From NCBI GenBank assembly GCA_000320605.2, contig KB445794.1:1315435-1328840 (forward strand): a DNA stretch of 13,406 bases. The letters run 5' to 3'. The position numbers were made by a program, and so were the translations under genes. This DNA is from Gelatoporia subvermispora B. Its lineage: Eukaryota > Basidiomycota > Agaricomycetes > Polyporales > Gelatoporiaceae. Under the pieces are notes generated by a model. The model was not told where the DNA came from. It saw only the letters and a program-made list of their open reading frames with translations, and searched no databases. Positions 1 through 9,010 of the stretch are shown in pieces; the stretch's first letter is position 1, and the number at the start of each line of letters is the position of its first letter.

Positions 1-3000
1 TGCCAGTTGCTGCACNTAACGATCAGCATCAGAGAGCACGGCGGGCACGAGGCATACACACCTGTTGTGGGGGATACCGACAGTGACCTCCATGTAGCGC
101 TGGTAGTTGACGTTCTGCAAAGTAACACCGGTACTCGGTTCGTACCACCGATTCTCCTCCCTGGACAGCCAGTCATTCAAACACTTTTCCAGCTCATCGA
201 GCTTCTCAAGTGGTGTTTTCCATGCTACCTGCAACGTGACGGCCTCTGCCATGTTCTGCAACGTGCCATCAGTATCTCACTAGGTAACGAAATCAAGTCG
301 ATCAGCTTACCCCGCTGCGGCGGACGTTAATGCTGGAGGAGGGTGCGTTGTGAGAAGTGCACAATAGGGTGAGCTACGGGACGCTGTGAGAAACTTACAT
401 GAATTTGTTGAACAGCTGGCTGTTGAAATAGTAGGTCTCGGTGCCGTCGTTACGGGCGAATATAGTCTTCGGGATGTGTTGAGTCTACGAGTCGTATATG
501 CTCATCGCGACGGACGACTTACCGCAAACAGACCCATCTTCTTCACTACAAAGTTCTCGTCGTCAATGAAGCAGCGGTCGCCCGTATCGAAGGGACTAGA
601 CGGGACGTGAGCTGCTGAGCATGTGAGATCGGTTCGCTGACTTACTGCGTGACAAACAGGAACATGATCGCGTCGAACGCATTCCCGGCAGCATTCTTAA
701 AGATGAAGCTCGCGCCGATACCAAGCGTGTACAAGCTCGTGAGCGACTTCGTGATGTTCACGCCGAATATGCTGAGCGAGATGAAGAACAGGATCACAAA
801 CCCGAAGAACAGCAGGATCTGGTCGAGCGTCTCCAGCGCCTGGCTCGCATCGCGCATGCTCCGGCTCAGGAACCTGCGCTCCTTATACACCTCCAGCAGC
901 GTCGCCTTGACCTCCGCGCGCGTGATGTTTCCGTTGTTGTCCTTATCAAACACCCTGAACGCCGCCTGCGCCGCCGCCTGGGTCGGGAACGCGGGGTAGA
1001 AGTCGCCCGGGACGAGCTCGCGCCGCCCGCGCGCCTTGAACGCCGTGTAGATCGAGCGCGCCAGGCGCTTCGCCTCGTGCGAGCTCGTCACGCCCCACAC
1101 GAGCCCCGTCGCCTCCTCGTCCGCGTGCTTGCCCGAGATGTTCCGCGCGTCGTGCAGCACCGCCGTTTTCAGCGCCCGCGCTGCCTGCGTCGCTGCCTCG
1201 GACACCATCGTGACGGTGGCCTCCTCCCCGTCCGCGCCATCGCGCCGCCGCGGCGTCGCCCCGCCCGGGCTGCGCATCTGCGGGGAGTTGGCGGGCGTCG
1301 GCGGGTAGCGGTGCCGCCTCGGGCGGGGGGCGGGCTCAGACTCCGAGACGTCCGTCCCAGTCGCCGTCGCCGTCGCGGGCTGCTGTTTGGCCCTCTTCTT
1401 GCGGAGCCGCTTCATGAATGTCTCGCGGTCCGACATGTCGGGCTCGCTGCCGGACATGAGCGCATGCGCGCTGTTCGGGGTGGGTGTGCCAGGCCGCGAG
1501 CCCATTGGGGAGGCATTGCGCGAACCTGGCCGGGAGTTTGGGCGAGAGCCTGGCCGGGGAGCCGACGCACCGTGGCTGGCGAAGCCCAATGCTGCAAGCA
1601 CTGGAGTGGTGAAGCCGCCAGAGTACTTTGATGCGTGACGATTCTTGGGGCGGCACGTGCGCAGTTGCTCGATTGCCCTCAGTGCCTCTTGGACGTCGTC
1701 AAGACGCTCCTTGTATGCCGTTCGATGAAATGAAAATGCTATCGATCAATGGTCGTCGGAAGCAATTCGATAAATTCGCGTAAGGAATCGTACCTATTGC
1801 GTGAACCAGTATCCGCTGTATACAATACAACAATGCGAAGAAAAACAAGAACTCGACCGTTTGATACAACTATGGCGTCGGTCAGCGGCGAGTAGGAGAA
1901 AGTCTGATAGGACGAGATAGGACAAGAAAATACATACCCTGTGTGTATAAGAAGCACGGCTGTTTGACGGTGTTCCAGAGTCGTACAGATCGTAGATGTT
2001 AGCGAAGAGGATGACCCAGCTGAGCCATCCGCTTGCGGCGTAGAAGACCGGTTTGATGTTATCCTTCACGCTGTTGTACAGCTCTAATTTCGTCTTGACG
2101 CTCTCGCTGACATGACCCCAGGAGAGTGCAATCACAGAACGGACGACGGCCGGAACAATGTCGAGACAGAGCGCGAGACCCCAGGAGATAGTGATGTTGG
2201 CGGCGATCCAGAAGAGCCAGGCTTCGACGTTGTCCGTGACGTAGCGCCTGTGGTCCGTCTGATGGGGCTTATACCAATAAAAATGGAGGAGTAGTGCCGG
2301 CGTAATGATCAGCCCAGACGTAATGGTAGAGCCAATGAGCGATCCAAACATAAAGGTTATGACTCTGATCATACATCATTAGTAAATCGAAATCCTAAGA
2401 CGTGCATATAGAACGTCGAAAATGATTTCGGAACTGTGAGGCACTACCTCAGAGACGTGATCTCAAATATAGTAGAGGCGATCGGAGTGACGATTCCGCG
2501 GGCGATTCAGGAAAACAATTCTCAACGTGATTCTGAGCCCATAATCGTGGGCCCTATGCCCGTTGCACCAGTCCTTTTTGTGATTGTGATCTGAACGAAA
2601 AGTAGCATGTATCCGCAAAGGGTTTTTGCATACTTTTGAGGCTGCTGCCTCTCGCTCGCAGAAGCTACCTCCGGTATCGTATCAGAATCGTAGGGCGGTC
2701 AGAGTGGTGTTCGACTCTTGACACAAATCAGCAATATCCAAATCGCTACAGGATTGTCCACAGAATCACCGTGGAATCACCAGCTCTGACCGCCCCTATA
2801 AACGTGCACGGGTCGACACCTCCCATCGGATCGTAGCGAAGCACGTCACAGGAACGAGTGCATGGACCAAGCACGCTTGGGTCCTATTGTCAAAGGTCAT
2901 GCAGAGGGCACTCACCTTCGAAAGGTCCATCCTTCTGTCTTTTTCTTCTTGCCCATGGCTTCCTCGAACCGCGCCTCTTCATCCACCAGGTCTTCCTCGT

Positions 3001-3490
3001 TGCTCCAGTCGTAATCCTCGTCCTCCTCATATTCATCTTCGGTGCCGGCGATCGATGGTGTGCGCGAGCCGGACGGGATATATTCCGGATTTGAGCGGGA
3101 AAGGAAAGCGTCTGCAGCAGCGTGGTCGGTGGAGTCCGGAACGCTCCGGACATCGTCTGGATAGTGCACGGAGGGTTTGGCGAAGGGCAGCTGCTCCGTC
3201 GCCTGGCGCTTCTCCTGATTGCGCCTCTCGGGGCTGGTCGCCATGTCAGGGAGGTGGAGGCTGGAGTGCGACCGGTAGGCGGGAGAGTCCTCGCGGTCGC
3301 TGTGGTCGTGGACGTGCCAGGGTTGTGGGCCGAGGAGAAGCTGGGAGGAGGATGCGACCGGCTCGTAGGGCGGGGAGGGGAGGTGGATGTCACGCTCGTC
3401 TGTGTGGAATAGCTCGAGCTGAGTTGGCCTTCTGCGAATAGGCTGAGCGGACAAATTAGGCGAATCTGAATCCGGCGTCGGTCTGCTCAT
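1..3490 (-). CDS. MscS-type mechanosensitive ion channel with EF-hand (fungal Msy1/Msy2 family), 3' end cut by window edge
   Basis: Exons on the minus strand: 3490-2916, 2364-1938, 1869-1794, 1738-646, 595-523, 466-399, 332-311, 255-62 and 9-1 (partial). All junctions are GT-AG and keep one reading frame for about 845 residues. Residues 1-191 are a hydrophilic, acidic, disordered N-terminus ending in GKKKKTEGWTFRR. Membrane segments lie near 193-222, 241-266, 295-320 and 335-361. A Ser/Pro/Arg-rich linker with PGSR-type repeats follows (about 410-530). A canonical EF-hand loop, DKDNNGNITRAE, sits near 624-635. A further membrane helix (about 666-685) precedes the MscS pore helix and beta domain (GIGASFIFKNAAGNAFDAIM, then PFDTGDRCFIDDE). 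Fission yeast Msy1 and Msy2 act in endoplasmic reticulum/nuclear-envelope membranes and control calcium release on hypo-osmotic shock; the same role here is inferred. The ATG at 3490 is the first in the open frame. The C-terminal cytosolic part lies outside the window. Confidence 0.95.
2365..2915 (-). other. Unusually long first intron (551 nt) of the channel gene
   Basis: The intron joins exon 1, ending in ...TTTCGAAG, to exon 2, starting AGTCATAACC, with donor GTGAGT, a TACTAAT branch sequence and acceptor CAG. The junction restores an Arg codon and keeps frame. The other seven complete introns of this gene are 50-68 nt. I saw no convincing extra exon inside. About 104 bp of the excess is a small element with inverted ends at 2693-2796. 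Confidence 0.8.
2693..2796. mobile_element. Putative MITE-like element with terminal inverted repeats inside an intron
   Basis: A 12-bp perfect inverted repeat (GGGCGGTCAGAG at 2693-2704, CTCTGACCGCCC at 2784-2795) extends inward through GGTG/CACC with one gap, giving ends of about 17-19 bp. TA dinucleotides flank both sides (2691-2692 and 2797-2798), as expected for a Tc1/mariner-type target duplication. There is no coding capacity. It could be a chance hairpin: only one copy is visible in the window. Confidence 0.5.
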
Positions 3491-3821
3491 GACGTCGCGT
3501 GCAGACCAATTTACCGACTCGGCTGGCGATACAAGCTCGCCTAGCGGGTGGGCACTTGGCGAGACGATCTATAACCTCGAATAGAGACCTCGAAGATATG
3601 AACAGAGAACGAGAAAGAGAATGGCGTGGGTAGCTAGAGGGTAAATATCCGGCCATCTGCATGCTTCGTGAGGCCCCCATAAAATGACAGATGACCCGAA
3701 AGAGGAAACTTTTTGCGAGAATGTAGTGGCGAGTCGACTCCCCCGCAGCGGGCTACCAATCTCCGATTCCCGCCACCCTCGATTTGGTCCTCGGCTATGT
3801 GGACTTTTCGGTCCGAAGTTC

Positions 3822-3829
3822 TGACGTCA
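3822..3829. promoter_or_regulatory. CRE-type palindrome TGACGTCA upstream of channel gene
   Basis: A perfect 8-bp TGACGTCA sits about 330 bp upstream of the channel start codon. This is the known binding site of ATF/CREB-type bZIP factors, including the fungal stress regulators Atf1 and Sko1. Use here is inferred from position only; an 8-mer can occur by chance. Confidence 0.4.
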
Positions 3830-3866
3830 CACCATTTTGTCTGCTCGCTTGGATTTTGTCTTCGCG

Positions 3867-3897
3867 CGCGCAGCCTCCTTTCTGCGCAGGCTGCGCG
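3867..3897. repeat. GC-rich hairpin with 10-bp perfect stem
   Basis: CGCGCAGCCT at 3867-3876 is the exact reverse complement of AGGCTGCGCG at 3888-3897, with an 11-nt loop. It lies in the presumed promoter or 5' untranslated region of the channel gene. No function can be assigned. Confidence 0.6.
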
Positions 3898-4462
3898 TCG
3901 GTCGCACGCTACGAGTCCCTTCTTCCTGCTACCCATGCGAATAGATCAAGCTTCGCAGACTTGCTCTCCATCATAAGGAACCAACGTGTGCAACCGATTA
4001 AGACCCCCGTGGCGACTCGCTGTGGAGCAAGCCAGGCACCGTTGTCAGCGCGCAGCACGCTCATGATGGAGCCACCCAACACAGCCCAACACTTGAACCA
4101 GCCATTCTCAGAAGGTATCAGACGCACTCGTTTCCCGCAATCGTCACCCGTAGAAAGATAGCATGGTTTCAGTCAGCACGTAAAGCGCCGCCCAAGTCGG
4201 CTGGATCGCAACTCTCTTGAGCAAATTGCATAGTCTGCTGTACGGCATAGTGCACTACCCAGATTCCCCGTCGAAGCAATCCACTGAATGAAGCATCAAC
4301 CGAAACAGAGTTCCCAGGGGTGGCCGGGACCACGCACCAAACTCTCAGTAGATAGGTATCATGGCGAATTTTATACATTGTTCCCAGTCCTTCCAAGCTT
4401 CTTCCGAGTAGATATCGTACATTCCGTCATCTTCTTTTTATGCAGCTTATCATCTGTCCACC

Positions 4463-6677
4463 TCACGAAGCACGGGGACCACCACGCCCGCGTCCCCCGA
4501 ACGCTCCTCTGCCGGCAAATCCAACTCTGAACGGTCCAAATCCACGTCCAAACGGCAGGATATGCGGTGCTCCGGGGGCCCATTGATCGTAGCCACCCCG
4601 AGGAGGCGTCCTAGGCCGCTCCGGGAATGCACCAGGCATCGGCCCCGCCTCCTCCGCGTCCGCATCCTCGTCCGCATCCGGCTACGCAGCGCACGTCAGC
4701 CCTAAGCAACTCGCGATAACCACTACACTTACGTCCAGGTCGATCACCAGCGCACCCGTGTGCCACCCTGCGGCCGCGGCCGCGAAGCAGAACATCTCAC
4801 GCGCGGCACCCGCGGAGCCAAAGTGCACCGGCGCGGGCTCGCGGACCTCGGGCGGGGGCACCTGCATACCCCAGCGGCCGCGGAGGGCAGCCTGGCGGTT
4901 CGCCTCGGTGGCGAAGCCACCGGGCGTACCGACGGGAAGCTGGGTGGGCTCGCCGAGGCCGAGCGCGCCCTTGGAGAAGGAGCCCCAGGTGAGGAGCTGC
5001 CCCGATGCGGTGAGCGCGCCGTAGTGGTAGTCGCCGAGCACAACGGCAATGACGCCACGGTTCTGCAGCGCGGGGAGCACGAGCGGCGTGAAGGGCTCTG
5101 GGGTGTCGGACTTGCCCATGAGCACGAGCGAGCGCGCGCCGGGCGTGTAGGCGAAGAAGGTGGTGAAGTGCGCCGAAATCTGGAAGAGGTGGGTTAGGCT
5201 GCACAGTAAGTGGAAGGTGGGGAGACACTGACATGGGTGATCTGGAGTGCCTCGGGGAGCTCTATGTCGTGCTCAGCGAAAGCGGGGTTGGCCCTGATTC
5301 TCTGGGGGTCGCAGAACTCGGGAAGCTGAAAGACTCAATCAGCCTGGCCTCTCGCGGGTGACAATGAGACCAGCTCACGAATCTCCACGCGCCCCGCTCA
5401 TAGTCATGTTCACCGCCTAAATGATCGTACCTCAGCACATGGCCCTTATTCGTCAGTGCAATTAAGTAGTTGTCCATCCCCGCAACCTTCACCACCCGTG
5501 TCTCCTCCGCCCTCTCCCGTTCCCCCAGCCCTGTGTCCATCTCCGGCAGGTTCGCCGGGATTGGCGGGAGCCGTATGGGGTCGACTCCCTGCATGACCCA
5601 CCAGTGGCACGGGATGACATCTGGCTCCTCCTTCGTCGGGCGCGCGCGACTCTCCGGGCGGGTTTCGTTCAGTTCCTCGTTCGTGCGCTCAATGACTCCG
5701 TGCATGCGCCCGCCGAGCGGCCAGAACACGAGGACGTCCCCACCCATGGTGAGCACGGAGGAGAACGCCCAGCCGCACTCGATCTGCGCGGGCGTGCTGT
5801 CGGGCGAGGATTTGTCTAGCAGCGGCGAGGAGAGCCGGAAGGGCCGCCCCCAGGAAGTGAACGTCCAGACGTCGGAGGACGCATCGAGTGCAGTCGTATG
5901 CAGGCGGCCGCAGCTGCGGATCGTTGTCCTAGTGTTGGTACAGTATAGAGTGGACCCAGAGAGAAGACAAACCTGAGACTTCGGAATTTGACGGGGAGGT
6001 TGAGGCGCATGGGCCTCTCGGCCCGCTTGCATGGCTCGGAGAAGCCATCGCTGCGGAGTGCCATCGCGCTGCCGTCGAGTTCACCTGCTCATGGTTAGCC
6101 TGGGTCAGATTCGTTGTCGTTGGCGGGCGTACCCCATACGAATACGTTTCCCTTGGAGTCGAGTGCGTGGAATGACCTAGGAACGGCCTGAATACGTGTG
6201 CGTCATAGTGACATAGTGCACAGTACTCACATTCCACTCGCGACGAGGCTTACAATGCGTACACCCGGGATGCGCAACTGTACCGGGAAGGGTACACCCA
6301 TGGGCACGTTCGATCGCGGGAGGTCACCTTCAGCCATCCCGAGCCGTCCATGTGTCGATTCACTATACAAGTCCCAGCGTCATCAGAACGTCATGGTCCT
6401 GAAGATGTGCTATGTCAGACACTGCGACGCACCCCCAGACATGCAGCCGCGGATGGGCGAGCCGACTGTACAGGAACTTCCACCCAGTGCGCCGCGCGGT
6501 GTCTGCGCCGGAGAAGTTGAAGTCCTGCTGCAGCTTGCGATGCCAGAGCGTCTCATCGGATGCGAGCTGGTAGAACAAGCGGCTCGTTGCACCAAAATGG
6601 ATGAGATCCGCATTGGGGAGCAGCGGGAGAATGTTGTCGAGGAAGAGCTCAACAGGAAGATCTGTGATCGCCGGCAT
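4463..6677 (-). CDS. F-box protein with RCC1-like repeats (SCF ubiquitin ligase adaptor, Saf1-like)
   Basis: Exons on the minus strand: 6677-6433, 6362-6231, 6176-6133, 6084-5973, 5928-5379, 5325-5233, 5179-4733 and 4681-4463. All introns are GT-AG and the frame stays open for 613 residues to a TGA. An F-box is present at about residues 3-50 (TDLPVELFLDNILPLLPNAD, then FYQLASDETLWHRKL). RCC1-type beta-propeller repeats follow, with HVWGE, SGMSFHALDSKGNVFVWG, CGWAFSSVLTMGGDVLVFW, LGDYHYGALTASGQLLTWGS and AGWHTGALVIDLD. The final exon encodes an acidic run and then an RG-rich tail (GRGAFGGRGRGG). F-box proteins bind Skp1 and present substrates to the SCF ubiquitin ligase. Yeast Saf1 (637 aa, same architecture) targets adenine deaminase Aah1 on entry to quiescence; substrate conservation is not shown here. 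The start fits the F-box lying at the extreme N-terminus. The gene is in tandem with the channel gene. Confidence 0.93.
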
Positions 6678-7195
6678 AGGTGCAGTGCGTTACCCAGGTG
6701 AGCTCGAGAGCGATGAATAGGATATAAGGAGGCCGTGTATGAGCACGGCTTATAAGTGGTAACCAGTGGAACGTCACAGTGCCGGGGGCAGGTCAGTTCC
6801 GCTGATGTCGATGACTGCTGCGATAAGTCGGGCCCCTGCGCCGCAGTTCGAGGCCTGGTTGTGGACAAGGTTTAGGTCTGAGACATATGTCTGCTTGAGC
6901 AGCGAATGATCAGCGCGCAGCTCGATTCGATACCAGCCTGCTCCGAGTCGGAATATCGCCGCAGCAGCCAAAGTACTGCACCACAGCAGCTGCTACACCT
7001 CTCTCGACGGAACCCCACGGCCCGTCTCACATCATCGACGTCATCCTGATCTTCTTAGCGTGCGTCCAGTACATAGTCCTGTAATGTTCGCTCTTGCTCT
7101 TTTTGTTTCACGAAACACGGTCTCGGCGAAGCCATAAAAGCAAAACGCTTTTACACGTTGCGCACCAAAAATTCAAACAAATTGTGCGAGCAGGG
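6678..7195. other. Non-coding region upstream of the F-box gene
   Basis: This spacer of about 520 bp separates the F-box start codon from the terminator of the tRNA gene. It should contain the F-box promoter. On the minus strand, TATA-like stretches (CTTATATCC and CTTATAAGC) lie about 40-80 nt upstream of the ATG, but their use is unproven. I see no convincing gene here. Confidence 0.5.
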
Positions 7196-7201
7196 AAAAA
7201 A
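7196..7201 (-). terminator. RNA polymerase III terminator (T6) of tRNA-Pro
   Basis: Six A on the plus strand give TTTTTT on the minus strand, 20 nt past the tRNA 3' end. A run of four or more T in the RNA-like strand is the standard Pol III stop. Confidence 0.85.
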
Positions 7202-7221
7202 TCAACGCACAGGGCGGCTAT

Positions 7222-7306
7222 GGGCCTGGCCGGGAATTGAACCCGGGACCTCCTCCAAATTGCAGATACGCCCTAAGAAGGAATCATACTACTAGACCAC
7301 CAGGCC
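7222..7306 (-). tRNA. tRNA-Pro (anticodon AGG) with a 13-nt intron
   Basis: Read on the minus strand, this 85-nt gene folds as a full cloverleaf. The 7-bp acceptor stem is GGCCTGG/CCAGGCC with C as discriminator. The D stem is GTC/GAT. The anticodon stem is CCTTC/GGAGG (one G-U pair) with loop TT-AGG-G/T. The variable loop is AGGTC. The T arm is CCGGG-TTCAATT-CCCGG, which also forms the internal B box. The anticodon AGG (7272-7274) reads proline codons CCU and, with inosine at the first position, CCC. The intron lies at the canonical site after base 37. CCA is not encoded. Confidence 0.96.
7258..7270 (-). other. Intron of tRNA-Pro(AGG)
   Basis: A 13-nt stretch (CGTATCTGCAATT on the minus strand) interrupts the anticodon loop one base 3' of the anticodon, the standard place for eukaryotic tRNA introns. 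Removing it restores a 7-nt anticodon loop over a paired stem. Removal is by the tRNA splicing endonuclease. Confidence 0.92.
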
Positions 7307-8390
7307 TTGTTCATGTGATTATCATGGTGGTACTCCATCGCGGGGGAGGGGGACCGAAGTGGACAACGTTGCGTTGGACGCTGGACGCTGGACACTGTCT
7401 TTCGTTGTCCTTGCTCCTCGTGGTGGTGTGGCGAGAGTGGAAAGTGGCTATATACACTCACAAGTAGTCATATGTCCGTGGATATAGCGAGAAGCCAGGA
7501 CAGACACTGCGATATGGAGGAGGAAGATAGAGGGCAGCTGAACTGATGTGTGTAGAAGCTCGTCTTGATTAACACAGCACCCGATAACTGCCATACATTA
7601 GGATAATCAGCGTGTATATGCGCCAGTGAATTCGCATTAGAGCGTCTCGGTGGGTATAAACCGGCCGCAAGCTGGTGGTCTTCTGAGCTCGCTTCAGGTT
7701 GCCCGTAATCGCGGGTTCAGAGTGAGGCGTTCGCGGGAAAAGAAAACACGTCTATTCGTAGGTGAGAGGTGCCCTTAAATACAATTCAGAGCGCGCTCCC
7801 GCGTCTTATTTCTACCAGGGCCCCATCCAATGAGATCACAGAACGAGGGATGATAACGAAAGCGATCGAGAGAAGGAGGGTAGATGTCGATGATGATTAA
7901 CAACGAGAAGACCAAGAACTGATACCAAATTAAGGAATAGACCTTCCGGATCCGGATACTGGCGCTCGATCCAGCTCGCACCGTGGGCGTAGACCGATGT
8001 CCCGACTTGAGACATGCTAGGTCCAGACCGCGCAAATATCGTTTGTCTCCCGCACTTACCATCAATGTTCAAGGTATAGAAAGTCTGAGTACATGATGAA
8101 TAATCCCGAAAATCCCTGGGACATCATGAGTACAGGTTAGATTTCTAGTAAGTTTTGACCGTGTTCGACATATGTTCATAAGGGGCATGTGGGTTACACC
8201 TGGAGTAAATATGATATTTTCGCGACATGTGCTCAGCATGCCCCGAAACAGGACATCGGACTACGCCCACGGTGTCGGGCGCGCTTCACCACGCAATCTT
8301 GGGGGTGGTCAGTCCGAGCCTTGCCTCGTTCCCTATTTGCGATCTGCAGCATTGAGGAATTATTCCAACGAACCCGCGGGGTGCTCGTGC
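7307..8390. other. Non-coding or unassigned region
   Basis: Nothing here resembles a known protein. The longest minus-strand open frame (8065-7775, 96 aa) has one hydrophobic stretch (YSLIWYQFLVFSLLIII) but no family features, and it overlaps the inverted repeat. A short direct repeat (GGACGCTGGACGCTGGACAC) lies near 7376. The main structure is the inverted repeat at 7979-8290. Confidence 0.5.
7979..8290. repeat. Imperfect inverted repeat, arms of about 60 bp or more
   Basis: The sequence at 7979-8002 matches the reverse complement of 8251-8274 at 23 of 24 positions. The match extends without gaps to about 62 bp (about 7979-8040 against about 8213-8274) at roughly 76% identity by hand alignment, including GATATTT, CGCG and AGCATG blocks. 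Weaker similarity reaches towards the centre, where ATGATG (near 8094) faces CATCATG (8123-8129); the right arm has about 33 extra bases. It may be a decayed fold-back element or an inverted duplication. There is no terminal target duplication that I can see. Confidence 0.6.
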
Positions 8391-8726
8391 TCAACGAGCT
8401 CGAGACATGGGACACCCCTCAGCATGCGTGACTGGGTCTTGTGTGAGGCGCGCAATTTCGACGTCGTACGAGTCGTACCTACAGAAAAGGAGAGGTACGT
8501 GAACAGAGGCGCGCGCTGCCGTTACCCTTCCGCAGGGGGTGGCCACGTACAATACGGGGAAGACATGGTAGTAGATGGAGTAGCCAACATCTTGGACATC
8601 CTGGCGGTCTGAATCGGGGACAAGATGGCGACACACGTCGTGGTAGGTACGGCCAGGGAGGTCATCGCTGTCCGGGAGCGAGATTAGCGCAGGCAGAACA
8701 TCGACCAATTTGTTGCGTTCTGTCAT
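8391..8726 (-). CDS. Possible small two-exon gene of unknown function (87 aa)
   Basis: I do not recognise this protein. Exon 1 is 8726-8551 and exon 2 is 8478-8391, with a 72-nt intron that has a good donor (GTACGT) and a pyrimidine-rich acceptor (TTTTCTGTAG). Splicing joins PVL to YDSYDVEIARLTQDP and keeps frame to a TGA. The product is acidic and soluble (start MTERNKLVDVLPALISLPDS), with no signal peptide or membrane segment. The frame also stays open through the unspliced intron, which lowers the certainty. The 3' end is doubtful: an alternative donor GG|GTGTCC near 8446 with an acceptor CTGCAG near 8342 would give a different tail. It is divergent from the TOR gene, 1.2 kb away. Confidence 0.4.
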   Translation of the reverse strand: MTERNKLVDVLPALISLPDSDDLPGRTYHDVCRHLVPDSDRQDVQDVGYSIYYHVFPVLYVATPCGRVTAARASVHVPLLFCRYDSYDVEIARLTQDPVTHAEGCPMSRAR

Positions 8727-8975
8727 GTCGTCGCGTTGGCTGGAAGGATCGTGAGAACACCAAGGAGGACATCGTCACAGGCGCATGAAGTGCAGTAGGG
8801 GGATAACAAGTGCACGAGAAGCTCGACGTGTTGATGGAGGTGAGCGTTGTGAAATGACATGATGGGCAATTAATGGTGATTAAATATGGGAGCCTCAGAG
8901 TGTGCCATGATCTGAGCGAAGAAGGTTTTGCAGAAAGGCAGGGTCAGGAGGAGCAAGACGGGAGTGGGAGCGCTA

Positions 8976-9010
8976 GGTCGCAGGTCGCGGCTCGCGGGTC
9001 GCGGGTCGCG
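8976..9010. repeat. Short tandem array of a 7-bp GGTCGCG unit
   Basis: Five consecutive heptamers read GGTCGCA, GGTCGCG, GCTCGCG, GGTCGCG and GGTCGCG, followed by a related GCGTCGC. It is GC-rich, not a coding repeat in any open gene, and probably arose by replication slippage. Confidence 0.75.

Larger units (their letters stand above)
3491..4462. other. Non-coding spacer between F-box gene and channel gene
   Basis: This 972-bp stretch lies downstream of the F-box/RCC1 stop codon and upstream of the channel start, both on the minus strand. It must hold the 3' end of one transcript and the promoter of the other. The open frames in it are short, on both strands, and resemble no family I recognise. 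The visible structure is a CRE palindrome at 3822-3829 and a GC-rich inverted repeat at 3867-3897. Confidence 0.6.

Noticed and set aside
1077..1631. Plus-strand open frame of 184 aa rich in Arg
   Set aside because: It is the antisense shadow of the GC-rich exon 4 of the channel gene, whose minus-strand frame contains an EF-hand and MscS motifs.
2887..3441. Plus-strand open frame of 184 aa
   Set aside because: It lies antisense to exon 1 of the channel gene; its composition is that of a reversed disordered region and it has no family features.
7775..8065. Minus-strand open frame of 96 aa with a hydrophobic stretch, considered as a membrane receptor fragment
   Set aside because: No receptor motifs, no supporting exons on either side, and it overlaps the inverted repeat.
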